Assembly: GCA_964387645.1 (NCBI GenBank)
Contig: CAYLYM010000018.1
Location: 1-41,278 of the forward strand
Length of the DNA stretch: 41,278 nucleotides
Direction: 5' to 3'
DNA from: CAYLYM01 sp964387645
GTDB lineage: Bacteria; Calditrichota; Calditrichia; RBG-13-44-9
Part shown: piece after piece, positions 24,671 through 33,820 of the stretch
How the letters are laid out: every line of letters begins with the position of its first letter
Numbering within the stretch: the first letter of the stretch is position 1
Notes under the pieces: generated by a model
Databases searched by the model: none
What the model was told of the DNA's origin: nothing
Seen by the model: only the letters and a program-made list of their open reading frames with translations
Position numbers and translations under genes: made by a program

Positions 24671-25228
24671 TTAATATTTGTAGCCACTTACTTCTTCAGG
24701 ATCGAAATGAACGCCAAGTCCATTGGCGATACGATTAACAAAATTGAAATAACTGACTATTAGGTTAATGTCTAAAATATTCCCATCGCTAAACCCAACG
24801 GATCTTAATTTTTGTATGTCTGATTCGCAAATTTTATCTGGGCTCTGGGTTAATTTTTCTGCGTATTCCAGCATATGTCGGGTACGTTCAGGAAAATTCA
24901 CAGATCGAAAATTTTTTTGAAACCGGATTAACTTGCCTCGGTTTTTCCAATAAAAGTTTAACGCTTCAGCATGGTGATTTACACAGTAATTGCAACCGTT
25001 AACTGCGGAGACCACCACAGCAATCATTTCTTGCTCTTCTCGACTAAGTCCTGATTTTCTGAACATAATGGAAAGATACAGATCAAGGTGGGCTTTCATT
25101 GCCTGTGGATTGAGACTTTGAACTTTCATAATATTCGATAATTTGCCTCGTTTGGATTTGAGAAGTTCATATATTTCTTTTAACTGTCCTTGTGCCTCCG
25201 TCTCATTAATTACCTTAATCCAACTCAT
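24671..25228 (-). CDS. AhpD-like / carboxymuconolactone decarboxylase-family peroxidase-related protein
   Basis: Cytoplasmic all-helical protein of 185 residues. The central EMIAVVVSAVNGCNYCVNHH (67-86) holds the redox CxxC pair Cys79/Cys82 followed by His85-His86, as in AhpD-type alkylhydroperoxidases. The length and the N-terminal 'WI.V..e.eA.G.l.e.Y' segment match the 'uncharacterised peroxidase-related enzyme' subgroup. It probably reduces peroxides or serves as a thiol-disulphide partner. A GGAG site lies before the ATG. It is 67 bp downstream of the mltF-like gene and may share its transcript. The reductant is unknown. Confidence 0.88.
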   Translation of the reverse strand: MSWIKVINETEAQGQLKEIYELLKSKRGKLSNIMKVQSLNPQAMKAHLDLYLSIMFRKSGLSREEQEMIAVVVSAVNGCNYCVNHHAEALNFYWKNRGKLIRFQKNFRSVNFPERTRHMLEYAEKLTQSPDKICESDIQKLRSVGFSDGNILDINLIVSYFNFVNRIANGLGVHFDPEEVSGYKY

Positions 25229-25295
25229 GTTGCTTCTCCGGTTTCAATTATTATCTTTTGACCAATGATCTTTAATATTCGATTGGATCGATACT

Positions 25296-26705
25296 TCATC
25301 CTGCAATGAATGTGCAATATTGTTCAAAACGTTGCAAAATTTCATCCACATAATTCACCGGTTCCATCCCGCGGCAATAACCATATTGCACCACTGGATC
25401 CGTGTAAAATTCCTTTCCTGACAGTTTTAATATATATTCTGCAACATTTCCCTCCCAGACGGCTGGATTTTTCCCATACTTTGCCGCCAGGTTTCGGGCA
25501 TCTTGCACATGGCCAATCCCCACGTTGTATGATGCCAGAATAAATTTTATTCTTTCCTCAGGATCTGGAACGATTTTTTGCCAGTATTCATCCAGCCATA
25601 TCAGGTATTTTACCCCTGCTTTCAAATTTTCTGCTGGATTGAGAAGGTTTTTGGCTCCAAAATTTTTTCCAATTCGTGGCATTAATTGCATCAACCCCAT
25701 CGCCCCGCTCCAGGAGCGCGCATTGGGGTCGAACTGGGATTCCTGAAAAACCAGGGCTGCCAGTAAACGCCAATCCCAGCCCAATTGCTCGGCTTGTTTC
25801 TTGATCAAATCATCATAAGTTGAAATTTTACCACCGGTCACCGAAAGATATGCGCTTTTTGCCCTGCGGATAAATGCGCCACGATTTTTAAAATATTTAT
25901 TATAGATAACATAATAATCAGTGCTTTTTTTCATCGTGGCAATCCATTCGTTGATGACCTGCAATAAATTTGGAGAAGTTTTCCTCACAGCCCAGGCTAT
26001 TCGTTGCGGAAGACTGATAGGTGTATTTACATCCAGATTGTCAAAAAAGGATTGATTAATCTGTGCAACATGTTGGTCAGCTATGGTGTAATCAATCTGG
26101 CCCTGGGCTACCATGGCCATCAATTGTTCTGACGTCGTATCGCCGCCCACCGAAATGATCTCTATCTCTCCACCAATTTCGTCAGATAAATTCTTTAAAC
26201 GGTAATAGTGGGATGATTTTTCTTTAACATATACTTTCTTTCCAGCCAGATCAATAGGATTGGTGATGAGAGCATTTTTTATTTCGTGTAATTTCATTTG
26301 CCGCCATTTTTCCGGTTTTCTTTGCACCAACACCTGTTGAGTAGTAAATAGATAATCAGTAAAATCAACCAACTCTTTTCGACTCTTGGTAACAGTAAGG
26401 CCATGGGCAATAAGGTCTCCTTCGCCAGCATTTAGTTTTCGGAATAGCTCATCCAGGTTATTTTCTAAAACAATTTCCAGCTCCAAACCCAGATGGTTTG
26501 CCAGTCGTGTCAGTAATTCATATTCATAACCCATGGGTTGTCCTTTATAGATAAAATAACTGGTAGCGCTGTAACCAGTCATGGCAATCAGACGTCCACG
26601 TTTTTGGATTTTATCAAGATCAATCTTTGCAACGGGGGTTCTTTTGGTACCGCACGAAATAAATAAAATAATAGACAAAATTTTTAGTAACAGGTGAGGT
26701 TTCAT
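25296..26705 (-). CDS. mltF: Membrane-bound lytic murein transglycosylase F-like lipoprotein
   Basis: Periplasmic peptidoglycan lyase of 469 residues. The lipoprotein signal (LSIILFISC, Cys18) predicts lipid anchoring. Residues about 36-275 form a type-3 extracellular solute-binding-like domain (GRLIAMTGYSATSYF, GYEYELLTRLANHLGLELEI, HGLTVTKSRKELVDFTDYL). An SLT catalytic domain follows, with the acid Glu322 in AALVFQESQFDPNARS, SGAMGLMQLMP (333-343) and LASYNVGIGHV. This two-domain order is that of MltF, in which the regulatory domain controls cell-wall cleavage. It is 61 bp downstream of nnr and 67 bp upstream of the AhpD-like gene, all on the minus strand. Confidence 0.93.
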   Translation of the reverse strand: MKPHLLLKILSIILFISCGTKRTPVAKIDLDKIQKRGRLIAMTGYSATSYFIYKGQPMGYEYELLTRLANHLGLELEIVLENNLDELFRKLNAGEGDLIAHGLTVTKSRKELVDFTDYLFTTQQVLVQRKPEKWRQMKLHEIKNALITNPIDLAGKKVYVKEKSSHYYRLKNLSDEIGGEIEIISVGGDTTSEQLMAMVAQGQIDYTIADQHVAQINQSFFDNLDVNTPISLPQRIAWAVRKTSPNLLQVINEWIATMKKSTDYYVIYNKYFKNRGAFIRRAKSAYLSVTGGKISTYDDLIKKQAEQLGWDWRLLAALVFQESQFDPNARSWSGAMGLMQLMPRIGKNFGAKNLLNPAENLKAGVKYLIWLDEYWQKIVPDPEERIKFILASYNVGIGHVQDARNLAAKYGKNPAVWEGNVAEYILKLSGKEFYTDPVVQYGYCRGMEPVNYVDEILQRFEQYCTFIAG

Positions 26706-26766
26706 ATTACCCCATCAAGAATAAATAATCTATAATAGTATGAATAGGATTTCTGATTTAGTCTCC

Positions 26767-28305
26767 CTAAAATTCTTTGAGTACCTGACCGAGACACTTG
26801 ATTAAATCCGTAGCAGTTAAGGTAAATTCCGTTGTTTGCTCTACGATTTTATCCGCACACATGCCGTGGAGATAGTTAGCTGTGTATCCGGCGACCGCAG
26901 GGTCCAGTCCCTGCGCCATCAAGCCGGCTGTAAACCCAGTAAGTACATCTCCGGTACCGCCACTTGCCAGGCCGGGATTACCGGTGGAGTTGATAAAAAC
27001 GTTGCCAGAAATATCTGAAACAAGGGAAGGCGCTCCTTTCAGCAGCAGGTTTATCTTGTGTCTGGTTGAAAAATCGATGGATAAGTCTACCAATTCTTTT
27101 TTAAGCTGCTCCCTGGTCACATTTGGCAGCAGCCGTAAAAATTCACCGTGATGAGGGGTAATGATCCAATGTGGGCGGGGTTGTTTCAGGATATCCGGGT
27201 GGTTAGCCATGGCAAAAAGCGCATCAGCGTCTACCACAGCGGGTTTACTAAAGTCCTTAAGCAATTCAATGATGGCCTCCTGGTTTTCAGGCGCTCTTCC
27301 CAGGCCAGGACCGATGGCAAGAACATCGCACCATTCTAATAGCTCCTGCAGATGAGGTAGACTTGCACGGTCTATCGTTTTATTATTTTTTGAGGGATAC
27401 GGTCGGGTAATCACTTCGGTAAGCTTTGTCTCCATTATAGGATTTAGTTCTTCAGGAACGGCGAGAATGACCAGTCCCGCCCCGATCCGTAAAGCTCCCT
27501 CGGCAGTAAGTGCAGCAGCTCCTGTATAGCCCGGGGATCCAGCCAGAACAGCCACTTTACCACAATTGTATTTATGGGCATCTCTGGGTCGCTCTGGTAA
27601 AACGATATCTGTTTTTTCAACCATCTGGACCTTAACTTCATCAGTTTGACGAATGAAATGAGGTATTCCTATATCGGCAATAAAAAGTTCTCCAACATGG
27701 GCTTTTGCAGGATAAAACACATGGCATCTTTTTGGTAAAGCCATGGTAACGGTTACATCGGCCTTCACTGCAACACCTTCAACGATAGGTAAATCGGCGT
27801 TCAGTCCAGAAGGAACATCAACCGCAACGATCGGACATCTGCATGCATTTATTGCCTGAATAACTTCTTTCATAAATCCTCGGACTTCCCCTTGAATACC
27901 GGTTCCTAATAAAGCGTCCACAATCAGGTCGGGTTGGATTTCCAGGGCTTCTTCTAACTCCTGGCCTGAATATAGAAAATTTATCGAAATATTTAATTTT
28001 CTAAGAATATTAAAATTAACTAATGCATCTCCTTTCAGATCTTCTGGCTTACCGATAACAAAAACTTGAACTTCTACTCCGCGATCCCACAGGTGTCTTG
28101 CAATAACAAACCCATCGCCACCATTATTACCTTTTCCGCAAAAGACAAAAACCAAAGGATTTTCTACTTCGTCAAGCAATTTCTGGATGACTCGAAAAGT
28201 ACCAATTCCAGCATTCTCCATTAAAACTACACCTGGGATACCAACATCCTCGATCGTCTGTCGATCCATTTCCCGCATTTCTTTGGATGTAACTACTTTT
28301 ATCAT
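26767..28305 (-). CDS. nnr: Bifunctional NAD(P)H-hydrate epimerase / ADP-dependent dehydratase
   Basis: Cytoplasmic metabolite-repair enzyme of 512 residues that restores damaged NADHX and NADPHX. The N-terminal YjeF_N epimerase domain (1-215) begins VVTSKEMREMDRQTIEDVGI and holds FCGKGNNGGDGFVIARHL (55-72) and VDVPSGLNAD. The C-terminal carbohydrate-kinase-like dehydratase domain (about 235-510) has HKYNCGKVAVLAGSPGYTGA, the WIITPHHGEF segment and the anion-hole sequence NPGLASGGTGDVLTG near residue 450. The fused arrangement is normal in bacteria. It is first of a probable nnr-mltF-AhpD-like run; the PdxJ-like gene lies 151 bp upstream on the same strand. Confidence 0.95.
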   Translation of the reverse strand: MIKVVTSKEMREMDRQTIEDVGIPGVVLMENAGIGTFRVIQKLLDEVENPLVFVFCGKGNNGGDGFVIARHLWDRGVEVQVFVIGKPEDLKGDALVNFNILRKLNISINFLYSGQELEEALEIQPDLIVDALLGTGIQGEVRGFMKEVIQAINACRCPIVAVDVPSGLNADLPIVEGVAVKADVTVTMALPKRCHVFYPAKAHVGELFIADIGIPHFIRQTDEVKVQMVEKTDIVLPERPRDAHKYNCGKVAVLAGSPGYTGAAALTAEGALRIGAGLVILAVPEELNPIMETKLTEVITRPYPSKNNKTIDRASLPHLQELLEWCDVLAIGPGLGRAPENQEAIIELLKDFSKPAVVDADALFAMANHPDILKQPRPHWIITPHHGEFLRLLPNVTREQLKKELVDLSIDFSTRHKINLLLKGAPSLVSDISGNVFINSTGNPGLASGGTGDVLTGFTAGLMAQGLDPAVAGYTANYLHGMCADKIVEQTTEFTLTATDLIKCLGQVLKEF

Positions 28306-28456
28306 CTTTTTAAACCCCGCTAATGTTTTTCTAAAATTTAATCATATCAAATAGATCAAACTGATTTAATAATGATATGTTACTCATGGACTGAACAAAA
28401 AAATAAATCCATTTTTTATAAGAATTATAAGAAATTAGAGTAAATTTAGACAAATT

Positions 28457-29185
28457 TTAGTCAATCTCTCGGTGACGAATGAGTTGTAAGGCTTCAGAAA
28501 CAGCCTTTTCTACTCCAACATAAATGGACCGTTGAACAATTTGCCCACCGATGATAATGTCTTCCAAATTAGGAATTTTTGCGAGCTCAGAGATATGTTC
28601 AAAGCTAATATTTCCCGAACAGTTTACGCCCATTCCAAGTTTTACCGCCGCAATGGTAGCGGATTTTATCTTATCAAGAAAAAGTAATTCGTCGTTAATG
28701 TTCTCTGCTTCTGTGTAACCGGTGACATCTATCTCGACATAGTCCATTTCAAGTTTATTGACGTTTTTTAAAATATTAATTTCTGGTTCGATTAATACTG
28801 AAACCGGGATATTATTCGCCTGTAAGTCTGGAAGCATCTGTTGAATTGTATCTAAATGAAGTGTCGTATCTATAGGTTGAACTGAAAATGGATGAGTTGG
28901 AGTGACCTCAACAAAGGTCACCATATCGGGAGATAGAGAAAGCACCAAACGTAAGGCATCTTCCTGAACAGGTATTCGAATGCTAAAAAATGTTTTTCTG
29001 ATTTCTTTTAGTAAGCGTAGATCACGTTCAGTAATACCATTAGATTTTCCAAAATATGTGCATACCAGTCCATTGGCACCGGATGTCTCAGCCAAGATTC
29101 CAAATTGAACAGGATCAAAATCCTTGTTCTTTAAAGCTGAACGAATAAATGCCACTTCATCTAATAACAAAGATAACCGTTTCAT
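28457..29185 (-). CDS. PdxJ-like TIM barrel lacking the catalytic residues
   Basis: This 242-residue protein aligns along its whole length with PdxJ (pyridoxine 5'-phosphate synthase): FDPVQFGILAETSGANGLV (23-41), ITERDLRLLKEI (51-62), IPVSVLIEPE (126-135), VNCSGNISFEHISELAKIPN (187-206) and IIIGGQIVQRSIYVGVEKAV (210-229). The catalytic motifs are replaced. NIDH at the first strand is LLDE (7-10), HLREDRRH is TYFGKSNG (43-50), the glutamate of strand three is Arg70, and the GHG phosphate/His motif is SGN (190-192). It is therefore unlikely to make pyridoxine phosphate. It may bind a phosphorylated metabolite or have a new activity. AGAAGGAG precedes the ATG. Substitutions are judged against the E. 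coli PdxJ sequence from memory. Confidence 0.75.
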   Translation of the reverse strand: MKRLSLLLDEVAFIRSALKNKDFDPVQFGILAETSGANGLVCTYFGKSNGITERDLRLLKEIRKTFFSIRIPVQEDALRLVLSLSPDMVTFVEVTPTHPFSVQPIDTTLHLDTIQQMLPDLQANNIPVSVLIEPEINILKNVNKLEMDYVEIDVTGYTEAENINDELLFLDKIKSATIAAVKLGMGVNCSGNISFEHISELAKIPNLEDIIIGGQIVQRSIYVGVEKAVSEALQLIRHREID

Positions 29186-29273
29186 ACTACTTTGCTCCTT
29201 CTGTCACTTCATTTTTATTAGTCGTTGCAGGTTCCTCCCTCAACAGAAATCAAAAAAAATTTTGAATAGAATA

Positions 29274-29780
29274 TTAAATCCTTTGATCTTCCCATTTACT
29301 AATATAATATTTTTTTCCTCTCTTGATAAACCGAAAAAGCACTTCTCCATTTAGTGGTGGAATAGTTCTCCCCCCGTCAAGTGTTAAAGTAAAAGTGATT
29401 TTATATTCGGGAGAAATTTTGGAGGTATCTAATAGAGTTATAGTGTTCCATACAACATCTAATGTATTGAAATATCTAAACATACGAGCGGTGGTACGTA
29501 ATTCGATATCCCGCCCCCATTCAATAGGTTGAGGTGGATAAACATTGTAATCTACGCTAGTAAAAATGAAAGTGGTATCGAACAATTCGCTGTAAACCAG
29601 GGAATCCTTGAAAGTATAAGCGAACTGGAAGTTTTCAAGGACTTCTTCTGGTGTATACTGTTCTGTAAGCCTTCTGGACATAGGAATCTCTTCACCAACT
29701 TTAGCCGGAGCAAAAGGATTCCTGCAGGAGAGAAAAATAAAAACCACCAGAAACAAAAATTTTATTAAGATGCGATTCAT
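29274..29780 (-). CDS. Small lipoprotein with NTF2-like fold (paralogue 2)
   Basis: Envelope lipoprotein of 168 residues. Signal MNRILIKFLFLVVFIFLSC gives lipid-anchored Cys19, followed by RNPFAP. The mature part starts with helices (YTPEEVLENFQFAYTFKDSL, YSELFDTTFIF) and continues with beta strands ending VLFRFIKRGKKYYISKWED, a layout like NTF2/SnoaL-type pockets. It lies 4 bp downstream of a similar lipoprotein gene, which shares the CxNPF start, the helix-plus-strands layout and the Y-I-x-W-E-D ending. The pair probably arose by duplication. Function unknown; no catalytic motif. Confidence 0.75.
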   Translation of the reverse strand: MNRILIKFLFLVVFIFLSCRNPFAPAKVGEEIPMSRRLTEQYTPEEVLENFQFAYTFKDSLVYSELFDTTFIFTSVDYNVYPPQPIEWGRDIELRTTARMFRYFNTLDVVWNTITLLDTSKISPEYKITFTLTLDGGRTIPPLNGEVLFRFIKRGKKYYISKWEDQRI

Positions 29781-29784
29781 ATTT

Positions 29785-30372
29785 CTATCGATAATTGGCC
29801 TTAAGGGTAGACCAGGTGCTATCCACCTGCTTAGAATTAAGCTGAAAATCTTCCCATAAATATATATACCATAATGATTGAAACGAACGTAAAATTTTAA
29901 AGATGCTCTGTCCTCGATAATATTCTTTTTTTGTTTTTAAATATAGGGTAATCTCATATGAAAAACGACTCTGCATTGTGTCCTGAGTATTACTAACAAA
30001 AGTCCAATCTTCCACGTTGTAAATCTGGAGGTTAACTTTTTGAATATCCTTATTGTTTACAAGGCGACTAAAATAATTAAATTCATCCTGAAGTGTCCAG
30101 TCAGTTAGACGATATGCCTCGTTTTGCTGGGGCATGAAAGTAAACACCGTTTTAACGCGGGCTGGATCAGCCAGGCATTCTATATAATAATTAACATTTT
30201 TTTCTTTAAAAGCATATTTTAGTTTTGAAAAAAGCGAATCCGGATGATTTTGTAAACTGTTAATTGAATGAGGTTTTGTATTTATTGCAGGTTCCTCCGG
30301 TGTTCGGGTAGAAAAGGGGTTTGTACATGCGCTTAAAAAGAACACTACAATGAGTATGAACTTCTTATGCAT
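29785..30372 (-). CDS. Small lipoprotein with NTF2-like fold (paralogue 1)
   Basis: Envelope lipoprotein of 195 residues. Signal MHKKFILIVVFFLSAC gives Cys16, followed by TNPFSTRTPEEP. The mature region has HPDSLFSKLKYAFKEKNVNY and a strand-rich C-terminal half with LKTKKEYYRGQSIFKILR and LWYIYLWEDFQLN. It is the first gene of a two-gene unit with the lipoprotein 4 bp downstream, which has the same architecture. Both resemble hypothetical lipoproteins of FCB-group genomes that are usually predicted to be NTF2-like. Ribosome site weak. Function unknown. Confidence 0.75.
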   Translation of the reverse strand: MHKKFILIVVFFLSACTNPFSTRTPEEPAINTKPHSINSLQNHPDSLFSKLKYAFKEKNVNYYIECLADPARVKTVFTFMPQQNEAYRLTDWTLQDEFNYFSRLVNNKDIQKVNLQIYNVEDWTFVSNTQDTMQSRFSYEITLYLKTKKEYYRGQSIFKILRSFQSLWYIYLWEDFQLNSKQVDSTWSTLKANYR

Positions 30373-30717
30373 GTTTAAATTTGATAAATTTATTAATATT
30401 TTGCAAAATAAATTTTAGTAAATAGGATTAACAGTCAAGAACTTATGCAATTATATAGCTGTAATAAGATTATCAATAATTGGTAATTAAAAATTATTGG
30501 AACGTGAAACTTGACTTGTTTTTAATCTGGGCAGTTATTTTTTAAATTGCAAAGTTTAATTTTCTATATAATTAAAGATGATAAGTATCTAGTTTGTCGG
30601 TTAAGATGTTTTCAACAGGCAAAGATTCCTGAAAAACTTGGTTTTTAGTAGCGCTAACTCCTTTGAGAAAATATCATTATATTTTATGTAAAAAGTTAAA
30701 ATTAAAAGGGGGTTCGG
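30373..30717. other. Intergenic region between divergent lipoprotein and ligA genes
   Basis: About 345 AT-rich bases between two divergent genes, so promoters for both directions should lie here. TTGACT at 30511-30516 and TATAAT at 30567-30572 are present but not at usable spacing to one another. AAGGGGG at 30708-30714 is the ligA ribosome site. Nothing else is recognisable. Confidence 0.5.
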
Positions 30718-32745
30718 ATGGCTGAATCTCTTCAAAAGATAAAAGAAGAAATCGAAAATTTGAGAAAGCAAATTCGCCATCACGATTATCTTTATTATGT
30801 TCTGGCTCAGCCGGAGATCAGCGATTATGAATACGACATGTTGATGAAGCGGTTAGAAGAGTTGGAAAAGAAGTACCCTCAATTTGATTCGCCTGATTCG
30901 CCCACAAAACGGGTGAGTGGAGAACTCACCAAAATCTTTCCCGTCGTCCGCCATCGTAAGCCGATGTTGAGTTTATCCAATACCTATAACGAAGAAGAAA
31001 TCAGAGATTTCGATCGTCGGGTACGTAGCCTGTTGGATTCCGGTGAAAACTATGAATATGTGTGCGAATTAAAGATTGACGGTGTTGCAATGAGCCTGCT
31101 TTATGAAAATGGCCGGCTTACCAGGGCGGCGACTCGCGGTGATGGCGAACAGGGTGACGAAGTGACCAATAATGTTAAAACCATTCGAAGCATTCCGTTA
31201 GTCGTTGAACCGGAAGAGGAATATTTACGCAATATTGAAGTACGTGGTGAAATTTATATGGATAGGAAAGATTTAGAACGGTTGAATGAGGAGCGTATTG
31301 AGAAAGGGGAACCGCCTTTTGCTAATCCGCGCAATTTTGCTGCAGGTTCTTTGAAACTTCAGGATGCCAGGGAAGTGGCTCGCCGTCCACTAAAAATGTT
31401 CTGCTATTGGATTGATCCGCTTGAACCAGATCACAATATCAAAACTCATTGGCAGGGATTGCAAATTCTTGAATCACTCCGTTTCCCGGTGAATCCCCAT
31501 CGGCGGTTGTGCCAGAATATTGATGAAGTTATTGCGTTTTGGAAAGAGTGGCAGAGTAAAAGAGAATCCCTCCCTTATGACATCGATGGTGTGGTAGTAA
31601 AAGTAAATAACCTGGAACAACAGGAACGCCTGGGGAGTACTGCTAAAAGTCCACGTTGGGCGATTGCTTTTAAATTTCCCACTGAACAGGCTGAAACGCG
31701 TTTGAAAGACATCATCTGGCAGGTGGGGAGAACGGGAGTGTTGACGCCAGTAGCTATTTTAGAACCTGTTCAACTTATGGGAACAACTGTCAGCCGGGCA
31801 ACCCTACACAATCCGGATGAATTGGAACGGTTGGACATTCGCATTCAAGACTATGTGATACTGGAGAAAGGCGGCGATATTATCCCCAAAATTGTTCGAG
31901 TGGTTAAAGAAAAACGGACATCGGATTTACCCAAATATCGGCTTCCTGAATACTGCCCGGTATGTCATTCAAAATTGGTCAAACATCCTGGTGAAGTGGC
32001 TTTACGTTGTGAAAATGTGGCCTGTCCTGAACAGGTTGCCAGACGCATCGAACACTTTGCTTCACGTCGGGCAATGGATATTGAAGGGTTGGGGGAAAAA
32101 GTTGTCGATTCGCTTTTGGATAACAAACTCATTCAAGATTATGGAGACCTCTATTATTTGAAAAAAGAAGACATTGCCCGTTTAGAAAGAATGGGAGAAA
32201 AAAGTGCTGAAAACTTATTAAAGGCCATCGAGAAAAGCAAAACTCGATCATTTGATCGTGTAATATTTTCATTAGGAATTCCTTTTGTTGGAGAAGGCGC
32301 TGCTAGGCTTTTAGCTGAAAAATTCCACTCCATTGATGCTTTGATGAAGGCCAGTGAAGAAGAATTAGCTTCAATTGAGGGTATTGGAGAGAAAACAGCA
32401 AAAAGTATTGTGGATTTTTTTAGGAATGAATCCAACTTAAGAGTTTTGGAAAAACTGCGGAAAGCAGGGGTGAGGTTCGAAGAAAAACCAGAAGAAATAC
32501 AGATTGAGAATCAGAAACTGGCAGGTAAAATATTCGTTTTTACCGGGGCACTTAGCCGTATGACGCGCGATGAGGCTTCCGAATTGGTTCGCCAACTCGG
32601 CGGAAAGGTTAGTAATAGCGTAAGTAGAAACATCAGTTTTGTGGTTGTGGGTGCTGATCCCGGATCCAAATATAATAAAGCATTACAATTAGGTGTAAAA
32701 ATATTGAACGAAGATGAGTTTTTAAAAATGGTTCAGTCGGATTAA
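30718..32745 (+). CDS. ligA: NAD-dependent DNA ligase
   Basis: Seals nicks in replication and repair using NAD. At 675 residues it has full family length. Domain Ia starts with HHDYLYYVLAQPEISDYEYD (21-40). The adenylation site is ELKIDGVAMS with AMP-accepting Lys119, and TRGDGEQGDEVTNNVKTI follows (139-156). The OB region contains PPRF-like YDIDGVVVKVN (287-297). A four-cysteine zinc finger uses Cys413, 416, 431 and 436; helix-hairpin-helix repeats follow (GIPFVGEGAARLL, SIEGIGEKTAKSI), and a BRCT domain closes the protein (about 595-675, GKIFVFTGALSRMTRDEAS). AAAGGGGG upstream of the ATG supports the start. It is probably monocistronic. Confidence 0.98.
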   Translation: MAESLQKIKEEIENLRKQIRHHDYLYYVLAQPEISDYEYDMLMKRLEELEKKYPQFDSPDSPTKRVSGELTKIFPVVRHRKPMLSLSNTYNEEEIRDFDRRVRSLLDSGENYEYVCELKIDGVAMSLLYENGRLTRAATRGDGEQGDEVTNNVKTIRSIPLVVEPEEEYLRNIEVRGEIYMDRKDLERLNEERIEKGEPPFANPRNFAAGSLKLQDAREVARRPLKMFCYWIDPLEPDHNIKTHWQGLQILESLRFPVNPHRRLCQNIDEVIAFWKEWQSKRESLPYDIDGVVVKVNNLEQQERLGSTAKSPRWAIAFKFPTEQAETRLKDIIWQVGRTGVLTPVAILEPVQLMGTTVSRATLHNPDELERLDIRIQDYVILEKGGDIIPKIVRVVKEKRTSDLPKYRLPEYCPVCHSKLVKHPGEVALRCENVACPEQVARRIEHFASRRAMDIEGLGEKVVDSLLDNKLIQDYGDLYYLKKEDIARLERMGEKSAENLLKAIEKSKTRSFDRVIFSLGIPFVGEGAARLLAEKFHSIDALMKASEEELASIEGIGEKTAKSIVDFFRNESNLRVLEKLRKAGVRFEEKPEEIQIENQKLAGKIFVFTGALSRMTRDEASELVRQLGGKVSNSVSRNISFVVVGADPGSKYNKALQLGVKILNEDEFLKMVQSD

Positions 32746-33001
32746 TTTTCTGGAAAATAAATTAGTTCATTCTAAAAAGTTTTGGTTATACTAAAGGAAG
32801 TCGAAAGGTAAATCTGAACGAACTCGAAAAGTCTCTAACTTATTAAAAATTATGAAATGCTTTACTTTGTCAAAATGACATTTATGTGCAATCTACCTTT
32901 TTAGAGTGAACTCATCGACATTTTTGGTAATCATTAATTATTTACCAACTCACTTGATGTATCGATTAAAGGTTTTCGAATTTCCCTAATCCAAAAGAAA
33001 G

Positions 33002-33688
33002 ATGCCCATGCTTGATAGAGATTCTATTCGCAAAGTGTTGAAAATTTTGAAAGAGCATTATGGTAACACTGGAACAGCCTTAAAATTCCAGAATAAGTTT
33101 CAACTATTGGTGTCTACCATGTTAGCCGCCCAGAGTACTGATAAACAAGTCAATAAAATTACCCGTTCGTTATACCAACAATATCCTGATGCTCAGGCGT
33201 TTAGCCGTCTTTCGTTAAAGGAACTTGAAGATAAAATAAAATCCGTGGGTCTGTATCGAAATAAAGCTAAAAATATTCTTGCAACGGCGCGGATATTAGT
33301 TGAAAAGCACAATGGTGAAGTTCCCAATAGGAGAGAGGAATTGACTCAACTTCCCGGTGTGGGAAGAAAAACAGCAAACGTGGTTTTGAGTGTGGGATTC
33401 AATCATGATGCCATCGCCGTTGATACTCATGTGTTTCGCGTTTCAAACCGTATTGGCCTGGCCAATGCCAGTAATGTCGAAAAGACTGAAGAACAATTAA
33501 TGGGAAATATTCCAAAAGAAGAGTGGTCATCGGCCCATCACTGGCTTATCTGGCATGGTAGAAAGATTTGTAAAGCCCAAAATCCGAAATGTGAAATTTG
33601 TCCGATCCAGGAATATTGTTTATTTTATCAAAAAACAGGAGAATCACGAGAGTCGGTTGTTGATTCTTCTGCCAGTTATGATTCTTAA
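33002..33688 (+). CDS. nth: Endonuclease III
   Basis: Base-excision repair DNA glycosylase/AP lyase for oxidised pyrimidines. The 228 residues include the helix-hairpin-helix LPGVGRKTANVVLS (117-130) with catalytic Lys123 and the catalytic AVDTHVFRVSNR segment (139-150, Asp141). The C-terminal 4Fe-4S loop has Cys190, 197, 200 and 206 in C-x6-C-x2-C-x5-C spacing, as in E. coli Nth. A second in-frame ATG at 33008 would shorten it by two residues; the choice is not decidable. An Asp/Ser-rich tail extends beyond the cluster. The gap to ligA (about 255 bp) shows no terminator. Confidence 0.97.
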   Translation: MPMLDRDSIRKVLKILKEHYGNTGTALKFQNKFQLLVSTMLAAQSTDKQVNKITRSLYQQYPDAQAFSRLSLKELEDKIKSVGLYRNKAKNILATARILVEKHNGEVPNRREELTQLPGVGRKTANVVLSVGFNHDAIAVDTHVFRVSNRIGLANASNVEKTEEQLMGNIPKEEWSSAHHWLIWHGRKICKAQNPKCEICPIQEYCLFYQKTGESRESVVDSSASYDS

Positions 33689-33820
33689 TTTAATTAAACG
33701 GTTCTTATAGAATATATCAGGATGCTTTTAACTTTAGAATTTTGTATTGGTTTGAAGACGGGGCAGTAAACACAAACAAACGAATAAGAAAAAAGAAAAA
33801 AGAAAAAAAGAAATAAGATA

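Noticed and set aside
32869..32881. Short inverted repeat TGTCA-AAA-TGACA upstream of nth, as a possible operator
   Set aside because: Only 5-bp arms, 120 bp from the gene, and no matching site elsewhere or known regulator; compatible with chance.
33782..33820. Purine tract with GAAAAAAG repeats as a microsatellite or phase-variable repeat
   Set aside because: The units are irregular and lie outside the coding region; it is noted as a leader feature of the quinone reductase gene only.
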